In this document: positions 17,305-25,459 of the stretch, piece after piece
Layout of the letters: each line of letters begins with the position of its first letter
How positions within the stretch are numbered: the stretch's first letter is position 1
NCBI GenBank assembly: GCA_018057825.1
Contig: JAGPCY010000010.1
Coordinates: forward strand, 62,001 to 126,000
DNA: 64,000 bases
Source: Kofleriaceae bacterium
GTDB taxonomy: Bacteria; Myxococcota_A; Polyangia; Haliangiales; Haliangiaceae
Direction of reading: 5' to 3'
Translations under genes and position numbers: made by a program
The notes under the pieces: generated by a model
What the model saw: the letters and a program-made list of their open reading frames with translations, nothing else
The model's database searches: none
What the model was told of the DNA's origin: nothing

Positions 17305-18852
17305 TCAGCCCGGTCCACCGCGGCTCGGCGCCAGGGTCACGGCGTGGCGCTCGCCGCCGTCGGGGCCGTGGAGCCGCACGGTCAGGGCCCGCGACCGCCC
17401 GTCATGCTCGACGGTCCCGAAAGACTGCAGGCCGTCCCACGGCGCCAGGTTGCCGGTGCCGGGCGGCGGGGCCCACACGAAGCGGGCCTCGGGCCCAAAG
17501 GTCGGGTCGAGGGGGTTCGGCCCGAAGCTGCCGGCGTGGAGCGGCCCCGCCACGAACTCCCAGAACGGCGTGAACGGGCCGGCCTGGCCGCGGGCCGGGT
17601 CGTAGTGGTGGGCGGCCGCATAGTGGACGTCGGCGGTCAGCCACACGACGTTCGCCACCCCGCGCCGGTGGAGCTCGCCCAGGACCCAGGCCAGCTCGCG
17701 CTCGCGGCCGCGCGGCGGGCCGGCGTCGCCCTGGGGCCAGCCCTCGTGGGCCGGATCGGCGCCATCGCCGTCGGGGATGACCAGGCCGACCGGCTGATCG
17801 CAGGCGACGATCTTCCAGGTCGCGCGCGAGGCGGCCAGGGCCTCGACCAGCCACCGGGCCTGGGCGGTCCCCAGCATGGCGGCCCGGTCGTCGTCGCCGC
17901 GGTTGCGATCGTTGGCGGTGCGGAAGCTGCGCAGGTCGACCACGATCACGTCGAGGTCGGGGCCGTAGTGGATGACCCGCTGGATCGGCGCGGCCAGGCC
18001 GGCGGCGCCGCGAGCGATCGGCGTGAACTCGAACAGCGCCTGGCGGGCCCGGGCCGCCAGGGTCGAGGCGTCGCGCTCGCGGTAGCGCGGATCGTCGAGC
18101 TGCTGGCCGGGGTACCAGTTGTTGCGGGTCTCGTGATCGTCCCACTGCGCGATCACCGGGCAGCCGGCGAGGAAACCCTGCAGGTGCGGATCGTCGAGGT
18201 TGTAGGCGAAGCGATGGCGGAAGTCGTCCAGCGACTCGGCGACCCGGGCCAGGGTCTCGTCGGTCTGGTTGCGCCAGACCCGACCGTCGGGCAGCGTGAT
18301 CGACGGCGGGATCGGGTTGTCGGCGTAGATCAGATCGCCGCTGTTGAGGAAGAACCGCGGCTCGGCGGCGGCGATGGCCTGGTAGATCCGCAGGCCGCCG
18401 TGGTCGGGGTTGCGGCCGTAGCCCTGGCCGCAGGTGTCGCCCGACCACGCGAAGCGCCAGGTCGCGCCGGCCGGCGGCGGGGTCGCGAACCGCCCGACGA
18501 TCGGCGCGCTGGCGTCGCGGCCATCGACGAAGGTGACCCGGTAGCTCACGGTCTGGCCCGCTGGCAACCCGGTCAGCTCGACGATCCCGGTGAACGCGCT
18601 GGCCGCGGTCACGGTCGGGCCGACCACCCGGCGCGGCGCCGCGAAGCGCGCGCTGGTGTCCCACTCGACCAGGAGCTGCCCCGGGCGGTCGCTCTGGCTC
18701 CAGATCACCGCGCGGTCGCCGCTGACGTCCCCGGCGGCGACGCCGCGCGGCACGGCGATCCGCCCGACCTGGACCTGGGGCGAGCGCCGGCACGCCAGGC
18801 CGAGCCCGGCCACCCCGGCGCCCCATAGAAGCTCGCGGCGGGACAGCGCCAT
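17305..18852 (-). CDS. PhoD-like alkaline phosphatase/phosphodiesterase, Tat-exported
   Basis: 515 residues from the ATG at 18850-18852. The N-terminus MALSRRELLWGAGVAGLGLAC has a twin-arginine-like SRRELL plus hydrophobic core and a Cys that could be lipidated. A fibronectin-like PhoD N-domain (VAAGDVSGDRAVIWSQSDRPG) precedes the metallophosphatase domain: SGDTCGQGYGRNPDHGGLRIY, NSGDLIYADNP, QWDDHETRNNWYPG and TADVHYAAAHHYDP are the metal-ligand blocks. PhoD enzymes hydrolyse phosphodiesters and monoesters using Fe/Ca and fold before Tat export. Divergent from the secreted protein at 18974. Confidence 0.9.
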   Translation of the reverse strand: MALSRRELLWGAGVAGLGLACRRSPQVQVGRIAVPRGVAAGDVSGDRAVIWSQSDRPGQLLVEWDTSARFAAPRRVVGPTVTAASAFTGIVELTGLPAGQTVSYRVTFVDGRDASAPIVGRFATPPPAGATWRFAWSGDTCGQGYGRNPDHGGLRIYQAIAAAEPRFFLNSGDLIYADNPIPPSITLPDGRVWRNQTDETLARVAESLDDFRHRFAYNLDDPHLQGFLAGCPVIAQWDDHETRNNWYPGQQLDDPRYRERDASTLAARARQALFEFTPIARGAAGLAAPIQRVIHYGPDLDVIVVDLRSFRTANDRNRGDDDRAAMLGTAQARWLVEALAASRATWKIVACDQPVGLVIPDGDGADPAHEGWPQGDAGPPRGRERELAWVLGELHRRGVANVVWLTADVHYAAAHHYDPARGQAGPFTPFWEFVAGPLHAGSFGPNPLDPTFGPEARFVWAPPPGTGNLAPWDGLQSFGTVEHDGRSRALTVRLHGPDGGERHAVTLAPSRGGPG

Positions 18853-18973
18853 CGCCGAAATCGTCACCGATCGGCAGGTGGACACGCAACCGCGACGGCC
18901 GGCGGTCGACAACGCCCGCACAAAACCCAGCGGCCCCGCCGCCCCACCGCCGGAACCCGGCTCAGGAGTCTCC

Positions 18974-20167
18974 ATGTCGCGCCTGTCGTCGTCCGCCCTG
19001 TCCGCCATCCTCGTCGCCGTCGCCGCGCTCGCCGCCCCCGGCCCCAGCGCCGCCCAGCCGTCCGGCCCGCGGGTCCTCCACGACCCGGCCAAGCTGCGCA
19101 TCAACCTGGTGTCGGAGACCGAGGAGACCGACCGCGCGGTGACCGCGCGCTATCGGGTCACCGCCGCCGGCCGCGCGGTCGCCGCCCGCGGCGCGATCAG
19201 CGAGCGCGATCGCCTGACCCTCACCTGGGCGGTCGGCGGCAAGCCGATCGCCACGGTGCCGTGCGTGTGGGCCGGCGATGGCGCCAGCGCGCCCTTCACC
19301 TGCACCGGCGCGGAGCTGCTCGACGTCCACGGCCCGGTCACCGCGACCTTCACCTACGGCGAAGACGCCGACGACAGCACGTTCACGATGTCGACCCACC
19401 AGCTCACGGTCGGCCGGTTCTGGAACTGGTTCGAGCGCAACGGCAAGCGCGGCTACTACGCGAAGTATCAGGTCGTGCCCCTCGAGCTGTTGACCAGCGC
19501 GGTCCTGACCCACGGCGCCTACAGCGATCCCCGCGGCGTCGAGCTCCACGGCTGGTGGAGCGCCGACGGCGGCGTGACCCCGAACGTGTCGGCCCTGCGC
19601 TGCACCGTCGACGGCAAGCGGGTGACCGACCTCGAGACCTCTTACGGCAGCGGTCACGCCATCGAGGGCTACGACTGGCGCGACCCGCAGCAGAACGCCC
19701 GCGTGCCGCAGGTGCGCTCATTCGGCGGCGAGCTGCAGCAGCTCAAGTGGGGGCCGCGCGATCCCGACCACGTCGACTATCCCGGCGTCGCGCCGTGGGT
19801 GTACCTCGGCGATCATCCCGGCCGGTGGAGCTGCGACCTGCGCGCCGACGGCAAGGCGGTGCGGACCTTCCAGTTCACCGTCGGCGCCGATGGCCGGGTC
19901 GCGCCCCACGCCGAGCAGGCCGCCGGCCTGGCCTTGCCGTCCGGCACCGTGATGATCGACGCCCTCGTGCCCGACAGCGCGCCCGATCCCTACATCGATC
20001 CGGCGGCCAGCCGCGCCGGCGGCTTCTGGGGCCAGCCGTGGCGCGACGCCGCCACCGGTCCGCGCCTCGCTCCCAAGCGGTCGCGCCCGGGCTTCGAGGC
20101 CGCGCCGCCCAAGGGCGCCGGCAAGCCCGCCAAGCCCGCCAAGCCCGCCAAGCGGAAGCCCCGGTGA
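18974..20167 (+). CDS. Secreted hypothetical protein with Lys-Pro-Ala tail
   Basis: 397 residues. The ATG at 18974 follows an AGGAG ribosome site, and MSRLSSSALSAILVAVAALAAPGPSAAQ is a signal peptide. The body looks like two or more beta-rich domains (VTATFTYGEDADDSTFTMSTHQL; PGRWSCDLRADGKAVRTFQFTVG), ending in a basic Lys-Pro-Ala repeat (PAKPAKPAKRKPR). I cannot assign a family. It is divergent from the PhoD gene. Confidence 0.75.
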   Translation: MSRLSSSALSAILVAVAALAAPGPSAAQPSGPRVLHDPAKLRINLVSETEETDRAVTARYRVTAAGRAVAARGAISERDRLTLTWAVGGKPIATVPCVWAGDGASAPFTCTGAELLDVHGPVTATFTYGEDADDSTFTMSTHQLTVGRFWNWFERNGKRGYYAKYQVVPLELLTSAVLTHGAYSDPRGVELHGWWSADGGVTPNVSALRCTVDGKRVTDLETSYGSGHAIEGYDWRDPQQNARVPQVRSFGGELQQLKWGPRDPDHVDYPGVAPWVYLGDHPGRWSCDLRADGKAVRTFQFTVGADGRVAPHAEQAAGLALPSGTVMIDALVPDSAPDPYIDPAASRAGGFWGQPWRDAATGPRLAPKRSRPGFEAAPPKGAGKPAKPAKPAKRKPR

Positions 20168-20183
20168 CCGCGAGGTCAGGTGC

Positions 20184-20189
20184 TACCAT
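20184..20189 (+). promoter_or_regulatory. Putative extended -10 box (TGCTACCAT) before the Uma2 gene
   Basis: TG-C-TACCAT overlaps the upstream candidate ATG at 20188, so translation more likely begins at the ATG at 20197. A palindrome GACCGCGAGGTC lies at 20166-20177. Confidence 0.45.
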
Positions 20190-20196
20190 GGAGCCC

Positions 20197-20760
20197 ATGA
20201 CCCGCCTGCCGCCGCGCACGGCGACCTACGACGACCTCCTGGCCCTGCCCGAGCACGTGGTCGGCGAGATCGTCGACGGTGAGCTCCACGTCTCGCCGCG
20301 CCCGGCGCCCGTGCATTCGGTCGCCGCCTCGGCGATCGGCGAGGAGCTCGGGCCGCCGTTCAAGCGCGGCCGCGGCGGCCCCGGAGGCTGGGTGATCCTG
20401 TTCGAGCCCGAGCTGCACCTCGGCAAGGACGTGCTGGTCCCCGACCTCGCCGGCTGGCGCCGCGAGCGGATGCCCGAGGTGCCCCTGGCACCGGCATACT
20501 TCACCGTGGCCGCCGACTGGGTGTGCGAGGTGCTGTCGCCCTCGACCGCGCGCCTCGATCGCACGCGCAAGCTGGCCGCCTACGCCCGCAACCGGGTCAG
20601 CCACGTGTGGTTCGTCGACGCCCTGGCCCAGACCCTCGAGGTCCTGCGCCTCGACGGGGACACCTACCGCATCGTCCTGTCCGCCGCCGGCGCCGAACGC
20701 ATCCGCGCCGAGCCCTTCGACGCGATCGAACTCGACCTGGCGATCCTGTGGGCGCGCTAG
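20197..20760 (+). CDS. Uma2-family (DUF820) putative PD-(D/E)XK endonuclease
   Basis: 187 residues from the ATG at 20197 (the ATG at 20188 overlaps a -10-like box). Uma2 motifs are in order: YDDLLALPEHVVGEIVDGELHVSPRPAPVHS, then FEPELHLGKDVLVPDLAGWRRERM with the Glu, Asp and Arg of the nuclease core, then CEVLSPSTARLDRTRKLAAYARNRVSHVWFVD. Uma2 proteins are widespread, have a restriction-endonuclease-like fold and mostly unproven roles. It lies 53 bp upstream of the Septu-like defence pair, which may be chance. Confidence 0.9.
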   Translation: MTRLPPRTATYDDLLALPEHVVGEIVDGELHVSPRPAPVHSVAASAIGEELGPPFKRGRGGPGGWVILFEPELHLGKDVLVPDLAGWRRERMPEVPLAPAYFTVAADWVCEVLSPSTARLDRTRKLAAYARNRVSHVWFVDALAQTLEVLRLDGDTYRIVLSAAGAERIRAEPFDAIELDLAILWAR

Positions 20761-20795
20761 GGGCGGTCCCCTGGCCGGCCCAGGGTCGGCTGCGC

Positions 20796-20801
20796 TAGAG
20801 T
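20796..20801 (+). promoter_or_regulatory. Putative -10 box (TAGAGT) of the Septu-like operon
   Basis: TAGAGT sits 12 nt before the ATG at 20814; TAGAGT also precedes the P460 gene (49446-49451). Confidence 0.4.
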
Positions 20802-20813
20802 GACGCCACGGTC

Positions 20814-22142
20814 ATGTGGCTCAGGTCCCTGCACGTCGAGAACTTCCGAGGGTTCGAGACGCTCGACGTCACCTTCGACGAGCACGTGACGCTCCTGATC
20901 GGCGGCAACGGGGCCGGGAAGACCGGCGTGCTCGAGGCGATCAAGGTCGCGTTCGGCTCGTACTTCGCGGGCATCGACCAGAGTCCGGACCAGAGCATCG
21001 ACCTCGAACACGCGCGACGGGTCGTCCACGAGATCAGCGGCGTTCTGGATCTCCAGGAGCAGTGGCCGGTCAGGGTCTCAGCGGTCGCTGACGTGACCGC
21101 CGATCCCCTGCGCGTTTCCATCCACCGGTCCATGCAAGGCGACCTCGTCCAGTGGTCGCGTGAGCGCGCCGGTCGCGACGGCCGGACCAACTGGGGAGGC
21201 GACGCGGAGGTTCGCCAACTTGCCGCGGGCTACCAGGACGCTGTGCAAGCTGGCAAGACGATCTCCCTCCCGGTGATCGCTTGTTACGGAACGGGACGAC
21301 TGTGGCGACAGACGAAGGTGACCGGAGCCCGGATCGGGATCGGGACAAGGTTCGACGGCTACACCGACTGTCTTGATATCGCGTCGTCAGAGCAGTTGCT
21401 CACGCGCTGGATGTACGACAAACGCCTGATTGAGCTCGAGGCACGCGAGAGTGACCCAAACGCGATCGAGCCTCGCCTGGCTGCCGTAACGCGAGCCGTG
21501 TGCGACTGCGTCGAAGGCGTGACTCGCTTCTGGGTCGACCTCAAGGCCAAGGAGCTTCGCTTCGAGCGCGACGGTCGGACCGAGTCGTTCGCGATGTTGA
21601 GCGACGGCTACCGGAACATGATCGCGATGGTCGCGGACATCGCCCAGCGCGCGGCGACGTTGAACCCACAGTTCGGAGCCGCCGCGGCCCAGATGACCAC
21701 CGGCGTCGTCCTGATCGACGAAATCGAGCTACACCTGCACCCGAAGTGGCAGCGCGAAGTCATCCCGAGCCTGCGCCGCACGTTCCCGAAGATGCAGTTC
21801 ATCGCGACCACGCACTCGCCGCAGGTGCTGGCGTCGGTCGCGCGCGACCAGGTTCGCCTGTTCGAGAACAACCAGCTCGTCGACGCCGAACTGTTCGTCG
21901 AAGGGCGTAGCTCGAACGAGTTGCTTGAGGACGTCTTCGTTGTTCCGGCTCGCCCCGAGGCCACGGAACGGGACCTCGATGAGCTGTTCCGGCTCCTCGA
22001 TCTCGAGAACTACGAGGCCGCCCGAGGCAAGCTCGCCGAGCTCGAAACCAGGCTCGGTCGCGACGACGGCGCGATGGTACGCGCCCGGTGGATCCTCGAA
22101 TCCGAGGCCGGCGTCGAATCGGCCCGCCCTGCGGCATCGTGA
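20814..22142 (+). CDS. ptuA: PtuA-like ATPase of a Septu-type anti-phage system
   Basis: 442 residues. The N-terminus LRSLHVENFRGFETLDVTF is typical of RecF/SMC-like AAA ATPases. Walker A is GGNGAGKT (30-37), the signature-like region is FAMLSDGYRNM, and Walker B is GVVLIDEIELHLHP with Asp302-Glu303, followed by the D/H-loop FIATTHSPQVLASV. No TOPRIM domain follows, so it is not an OLD nuclease. It overlaps the HNH gene by GTGA. In Septu, PtuA is an ATPase sensor or scaffold for the PtuB nuclease. Codon usage is visibly less GC-biased than in neighbouring genes, which supports horizontal acquisition. Confidence 0.88.
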   Translation: MWLRSLHVENFRGFETLDVTFDEHVTLLIGGNGAGKTGVLEAIKVAFGSYFAGIDQSPDQSIDLEHARRVVHEISGVLDLQEQWPVRVSAVADVTADPLRVSIHRSMQGDLVQWSRERAGRDGRTNWGGDAEVRQLAAGYQDAVQAGKTISLPVIACYGTGRLWRQTKVTGARIGIGTRFDGYTDCLDIASSEQLLTRWMYDKRLIELEARESDPNAIEPRLAAVTRAVCDCVEGVTRFWVDLKAKELRFERDGRTESFAMLSDGYRNMIAMVADIAQRAATLNPQFGAAAAQMTTGVVLIDEIELHLHPKWQREVIPSLRRTFPKMQFIATTHSPQVLASVARDQVRLFENNQLVDAELFVEGRSSNELLEDVFVVPARPEATERDLDELFRLLDLENYEAARGKLAELETRLGRDDGAMVRARWILESEAGVESARPAAS

Positions 22143-22831
22143 TCCGCTACCGCAAGGGCAAGAGCCCCAAAGAACTCGACGAGGCGGCCGCCACGCCAGG
22201 CGCCAATTGGGCCACCGGGTTCCATGAACGTGACGCCGTCCGAGAAGCCGTGGTTCGGGACCAGCGCGGACTCTGCGCGTACTGTCAGCGACGCATCACC
22301 GCCGACGACCAGCACCGGCCGCAGTCGCAACGAATGAAGATCGAGCACTGGATGCCCCGCAGCCATCCGAGCGCAGGGGCGGATGCGCAGTTTCGTTGGA
22401 CGAACTTGCTCGGTGTGTGCTCAGGTGCCTCAGGCCGCGAACGGCATTGCGATACGCACCGAGGTGACGCAACCCTGTTCCTACATCCGGTCGATGGCGA
22501 AGGCCCAGATCCTCGTGCACACCTGCACTACGAGGACAATCGCACAGGGAATGACCGCGACAAGGACGGCGGCATCAAGGTCGTGTCAGCCAAGGCGGAC
22601 GATCGCGTGAAGAACGACATCAAGGTCTTGAACTTGAACGCGAGCGTCCTGAAGCGTGGGCGGTCGGAGGCCCTCGAAGGATTTAAGCGGCTAGCCGCAA
22701 AGAAGCAATACGATAGCGGCGCACTCCGACGGCAGCTTGACGACTACGAACAGCGATCCACCGCGCCTGAGTACTTCGAGGTGATCCGCGCGTACATCCA
22801 GCGGAAGCTACGCCAGCAGCCGCGCAATTGA
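22139..22831 (+). CDS. ptuB: PtuB-like HNH endonuclease (TIGR02646 type)
   Basis: 230 residues, GTG start at 22139 inside the ptuA stop. The N-terminal IRYRKGKSPKELDEAA and the zinc/HNH block LCAYCQRRI (Cys46, Cys49) with MKIEHWMPRS (His70) are characteristic of the HNH proteins of Septu and of retron Ec78 accessory modules. NLLGVC and HCDTHRGD supply further Cys/His residues. The expected action is DNA or tRNA cleavage in infected cells when released or activated by PtuA. The lysine-rich 3' half has the lowest GC of the region. Confidence 0.88.
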   Translation: MIRYRKGKSPKELDEAAATPGANWATGFHERDAVREAVVRDQRGLCAYCQRRITADDQHRPQSQRMKIEHWMPRSHPSAGADAQFRWTNLLGVCSGASGRERHCDTHRGDATLFLHPVDGEGPDPRAHLHYEDNRTGNDRDKDGGIKVVSAKADDRVKNDIKVLNLNASVLKRGRSEALEGFKRLAAKKQYDSGALRRQLDDYEQRSTAPEYFEVIRAYIQRKLRQQPRN

Positions 22832-22891
22832 CCGCCGGTCAAAAGAAAGCCGAGAAAGGCGAGGCCGGCTCGCGCGCGGCGGGCGGGTGCG

Positions 22892-22897
22892 TATGCT
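22892..22897 (+). promoter_or_regulatory. Putative -10 box (TATGCT) of the acyl-CoA dehydrogenase operon
   Basis: TATGCT lies 6 nt before the ATG at 22904, consistent with a leaderless transcript. Confidence 0.45.
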
Positions 22898-22903
22898 CGG
22901 GCG

Positions 22904-24013
22904 ATGGACTTCGCTCTCGATGACGACCAGGCGCTGATCGTCGCCACGGTCCGGCGGTTCGTCGACAAGGACCTGCGGGCCTGGGCGGCCGATGCCGATC
23001 GTGCGGCGGCGGCGCCGGACAAGCTGGCGACCGTGGCCGGCGACCTCGGGTTCTTCCTCGACGCGGTGCCCGAGGCCGCCGGCGGTCTTTACGACGGCGC
23101 GTACCTGCACCTGACCCGGGCGCTGCGCGGCCTCGAGCTCGGCCGCGGCTGCTCGGCGATGGCCGCGCTCCTCGAGGGCAACGTCGAGCCGGCGCTGGCG
23201 GTGGCGCGCTGGGGCTCGGACGCCGCGAAGGGTGAGCTGTTCGCCAGCCTGACCGACGGCGGCCTGGCCACCACCGGCCGCGACAGCCGCGGCGCCCTCG
23301 CGCTCGTGGCCGACGGCGACGGCGTGCGCGTGACCGGCAAGGTCGGTCCGCTACCCGGGCTCGGCCGCGCCAGCCATGTGCTCCTGTGCGCGACGCTCGA
23401 CGGCGCGCCGCTCGCGCTCTTGATCCCGACCGCCGCCGGTCAGGTCGCGGCCCAGGCGCCGTCGGCCTGGCGCGCCGCGGCCTGGGGCACCCTGACCCTC
23501 GACGGCGCGCGCGTGCCGGCCAGCCACGTCGTCGCCCGCGGCGCCGAGCCGGTCGCGCTGATCGGCGCGTGGTACCGCAGCTCGCTGGCCGCCCGGGCGG
23601 TCGGCGTCGCGGTGAGCGCGATGGACCACGCGCGACACTACGCGACCGAGCGCGTGCAGTTCGGTCAGCCGATCGGCCGCTTCGAGTCGCTGATCGGCCT
23701 GCGCGATGACGCGATGACCGCGGCCGCCGCCGCGCGCCTCATGGCGCTCCACGCCGCCTGGCTGTGCGATCGCGCCACCGACGCCGCGTCGATCGCGGCC
23801 GCCGCCGACGCCGCCAGCCGCGCGCGGGTGGTCGCCGGCGACGCCGTGCGCCAGGCCACCGTCGACGCGGTGCAGATCTACGGCGGCTACGGCTTCGTCA
23901 ACGACTACCCGGTCGAGAAGCTGATGCGCGACGCCCGCCCCTACGAGCAGCTCTTCGGCGACGAGCGCTTCGATCGCGTGCTCGCCGATCCCGATCGCAC
24001 TGGAGGCATCTGA
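22904..24013 (+). CDS. Acyl-CoA dehydrogenase-family flavoprotein (short form)
   Basis: 369 residues. The N-terminal helical block MDFALDDDQALIVATVRRFVD, a mid beta domain, and the C-terminal helical FAD-binding region (RVQFGQPIGRFESLIGLRDDAM, QIYGGYGFVNDYPVEKLMRDAR) are in family order. Where canonical members have the catalytic base in a YEGT context, this one reads RPYEQLFGDERFD, and the middle domain is shorter. It may therefore be a non-canonical or regulatory partner of the dehydrogenase downstream. A nine-codon ORF and two hairpins separate the two. Confidence 0.85.
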   Translation: MDFALDDDQALIVATVRRFVDKDLRAWAADADRAAAAPDKLATVAGDLGFFLDAVPEAAGGLYDGAYLHLTRALRGLELGRGCSAMAALLEGNVEPALAVARWGSDAAKGELFASLTDGGLATTGRDSRGALALVADGDGVRVTGKVGPLPGLGRASHVLLCATLDGAPLALLIPTAAGQVAAQAPSAWRAAAWGTLTLDGARVPASHVVARGAEPVALIGAWYRSSLAARAVGVAVSAMDHARHYATERVQFGQPIGRFESLIGLRDDAMTAAAAARLMALHAAWLCDRATDAASIAAAADAASRARVVAGDAVRQATVDAVQIYGGYGFVNDYPVEKLMRDARPYEQLFGDERFDRVLADPDRTGGI

Positions 24014-24015
24014 CC

Positions 24016-24045
24016 ATGGACCTTTTTCATGACCACTTCTTCTAG
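24016..24045 (+). other. Nine-codon ORF resembling the N-terminus of the next gene
   Basis: ATG begins 2 nt after the preceding stop and the ORF encodes MDLFHDHFF, then TAG. The next gene starts MDIFHDNPM. The stop codon touches the first of two hairpins. It could be a leader peptide or a remnant of a tandem duplication; expression is unproven. Confidence 0.45.
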
Positions 24046-24094
24046 GGAGGCCTGTCGCCAGGCCTCCCCTCGCCGGGGCCAGGTCCCCGGCGAG
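24045..24094 (+). promoter_or_regulatory. Two consecutive perfect 10-bp hairpins
   Basis: Stem 1 is GGGAGGCCTG (24045-24054) with CAGGCCTCCC (24059-24068), loop TCGC. Stem 2 is CTCGCCGGGG (24069-24078) with CCCCGGCGAG (24085-24094), loop CCAGGT. No U-run follows. They lie between two acyl-CoA dehydrogenase genes, directly after the nine-codon ORF, and may attenuate or stabilise the transcript. Confidence 0.8.
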
Positions 24095-24143
24095 CCTCCC
24101 CTCCGAGACGCGAGACTCCCGGCCCCCACCTACCGAGGCCTCA

Positions 24144-25352
24144 ATGGACATCTTTCATGACAATCCGATGCTCAGCGGCGTGCGCCAAATGCTCGGCGCG
24201 TTCGCCAAGCAGTACATCCGCCCGGTGGCGATGAAGCACGACCGCGAGGAGTCGATGCCGTGGGCGCTGATGAAGCAAGCCCAGGGCTTCGGCATGACCC
24301 AGACCGCGGTGGTCGATGGCCGCAAGGCGCTGACCGGCAAGGACGACGACGACGGCGCCGGCAAGCCCAAGAGCCAGTCGCGCCTGGGCGTGGTCGGCTC
24401 CGAGGAGCTGGCCTACGGCTGCGCCGGGGTGTGCCTGGCGATCGGCGGCAGCGGCCTGGCGGCGTCGCCGGTCGCGCGCATGGGCACCGAGGAGCAGAAG
24501 CAAGAGTTCCGTCGCCTGCTCAAGGGCGAGGACGAGCACGGCCACATCAAGGTCGCGGCGATGGCGCTGTCGGAGCCGTCGACCGGCTCCGACATCTCGA
24601 GCCTGTCGACCACCGCGCGCGCCGACGGTGACTACTTCGTCTTGAACGGGCACAAGCAGTGGATCACCAACGGTCAGTCGGCCGCCGCCTACGTGGTGTG
24701 GGCCCAGACCGATCCGTCAGCCGGGCGCGCCGGCGTGCGCGGGTTCCTGGTCGCGCGCGGCACCCCCGGGCTCATCCCCGGGCGCAAGGAGCACAAGCTC
24801 GGCATCCGCGCCTCGGAGACCGCCCAGGTCCACTTCGAGGACTGCCGGGTGCACAAGGATCTGATGCTCGGCATCGGGGCGTCGAGCGAAGGCCTGGGCG
24901 ACACCAAGAAGATGCTCGACTCGACGCGGCCGATGGTCGGCGCGCAAGCGGTCGGCATCGCCCGCGCGGCCTTCGACTACCTGGTCGAGCGCGTCGCCGG
25001 CGGCACGATCCACGGCAGCGCCCTCAAGCACCACCAGCACGTCGCCTTCGAGCTGGCCGAGATGGAGATGGAGATCCAGGCCGCGCGCGCGCTCGTGCAC
25101 AAGGCGGCGTGGATGGCGGATCACGGCCAGGACAACGTGCGCATGGCGTCGATCGCCAAGGCCTACGGCGCCAAGGTCGCCCAGGACGTCACGGCGCGGG
25201 CGCTGACCCTGCTCGGCGAGGAGGCCCTCGAGCCCGACCACCCCGTCGAGAAGTGGTACCGCGACGCGAAGATCTACGACATCTTCGAGGGCACCGGGCA
25301 GATCCAGCGCCGCATCATCGCCCGCTCGATCCTGGGCGTGAACGCGAGCTGA
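24144..25352 (+). CDS. Acyl-CoA dehydrogenase
   Basis: 402 residues, the usual family length. Blocks visible: GSEELAYGCAGVCLAIGGSGLA, ALSEPSTGSDISSLSTTARADGDYFVLNGHKQWITNG (FAD/substrate signature), TRPMVGAQAVGIARAAFDYL, and the C-terminal RDAKIYDIFEGTGQIQRRIIARSIL. The Glu in FEGTGQ is the position of the catalytic base in MCAD-type enzymes. It should catalyse alpha-beta desaturation of an acyl-CoA with electron-transferring flavoprotein as acceptor. It is probably co-transcribed with the short acyl-CoA dehydrogenase-like gene upstream. Confidence 0.92.
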   Translation: MDIFHDNPMLSGVRQMLGAFAKQYIRPVAMKHDREESMPWALMKQAQGFGMTQTAVVDGRKALTGKDDDDGAGKPKSQSRLGVVGSEELAYGCAGVCLAIGGSGLAASPVARMGTEEQKQEFRRLLKGEDEHGHIKVAAMALSEPSTGSDISSLSTTARADGDYFVLNGHKQWITNGQSAAAYVVWAQTDPSAGRAGVRGFLVARGTPGLIPGRKEHKLGIRASETAQVHFEDCRVHKDLMLGIGASSEGLGDTKKMLDSTRPMVGAQAVGIARAAFDYLVERVAGGTIHGSALKHHQHVAFELAEMEMEIQAARALVHKAAWMADHGQDNVRMASIAKAYGAKVAQDVTARALTLLGEEALEPDHPVEKWYRDAKIYDIFEGTGQIQRRIIARSILGVNAS

Positions 25353-25459
25353 CCGCACCACCGCTGCGACGCGTGCGGCGCCCTGCGACGGCCGCGACAT
25401 CGACGCTCGCGCGCACCTCCGCCGCGCGGTCCGCGCCCGTGCTGCGCTAGCCTCGGGCC

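Noticed and set aside
20814-22142. OLD-family nuclease or Gabija GajA
   Set aside because: There is no TOPRIM domain after the ATPase, and the partner is an HNH protein of PtuB type rather than a UvrD-like helicase.
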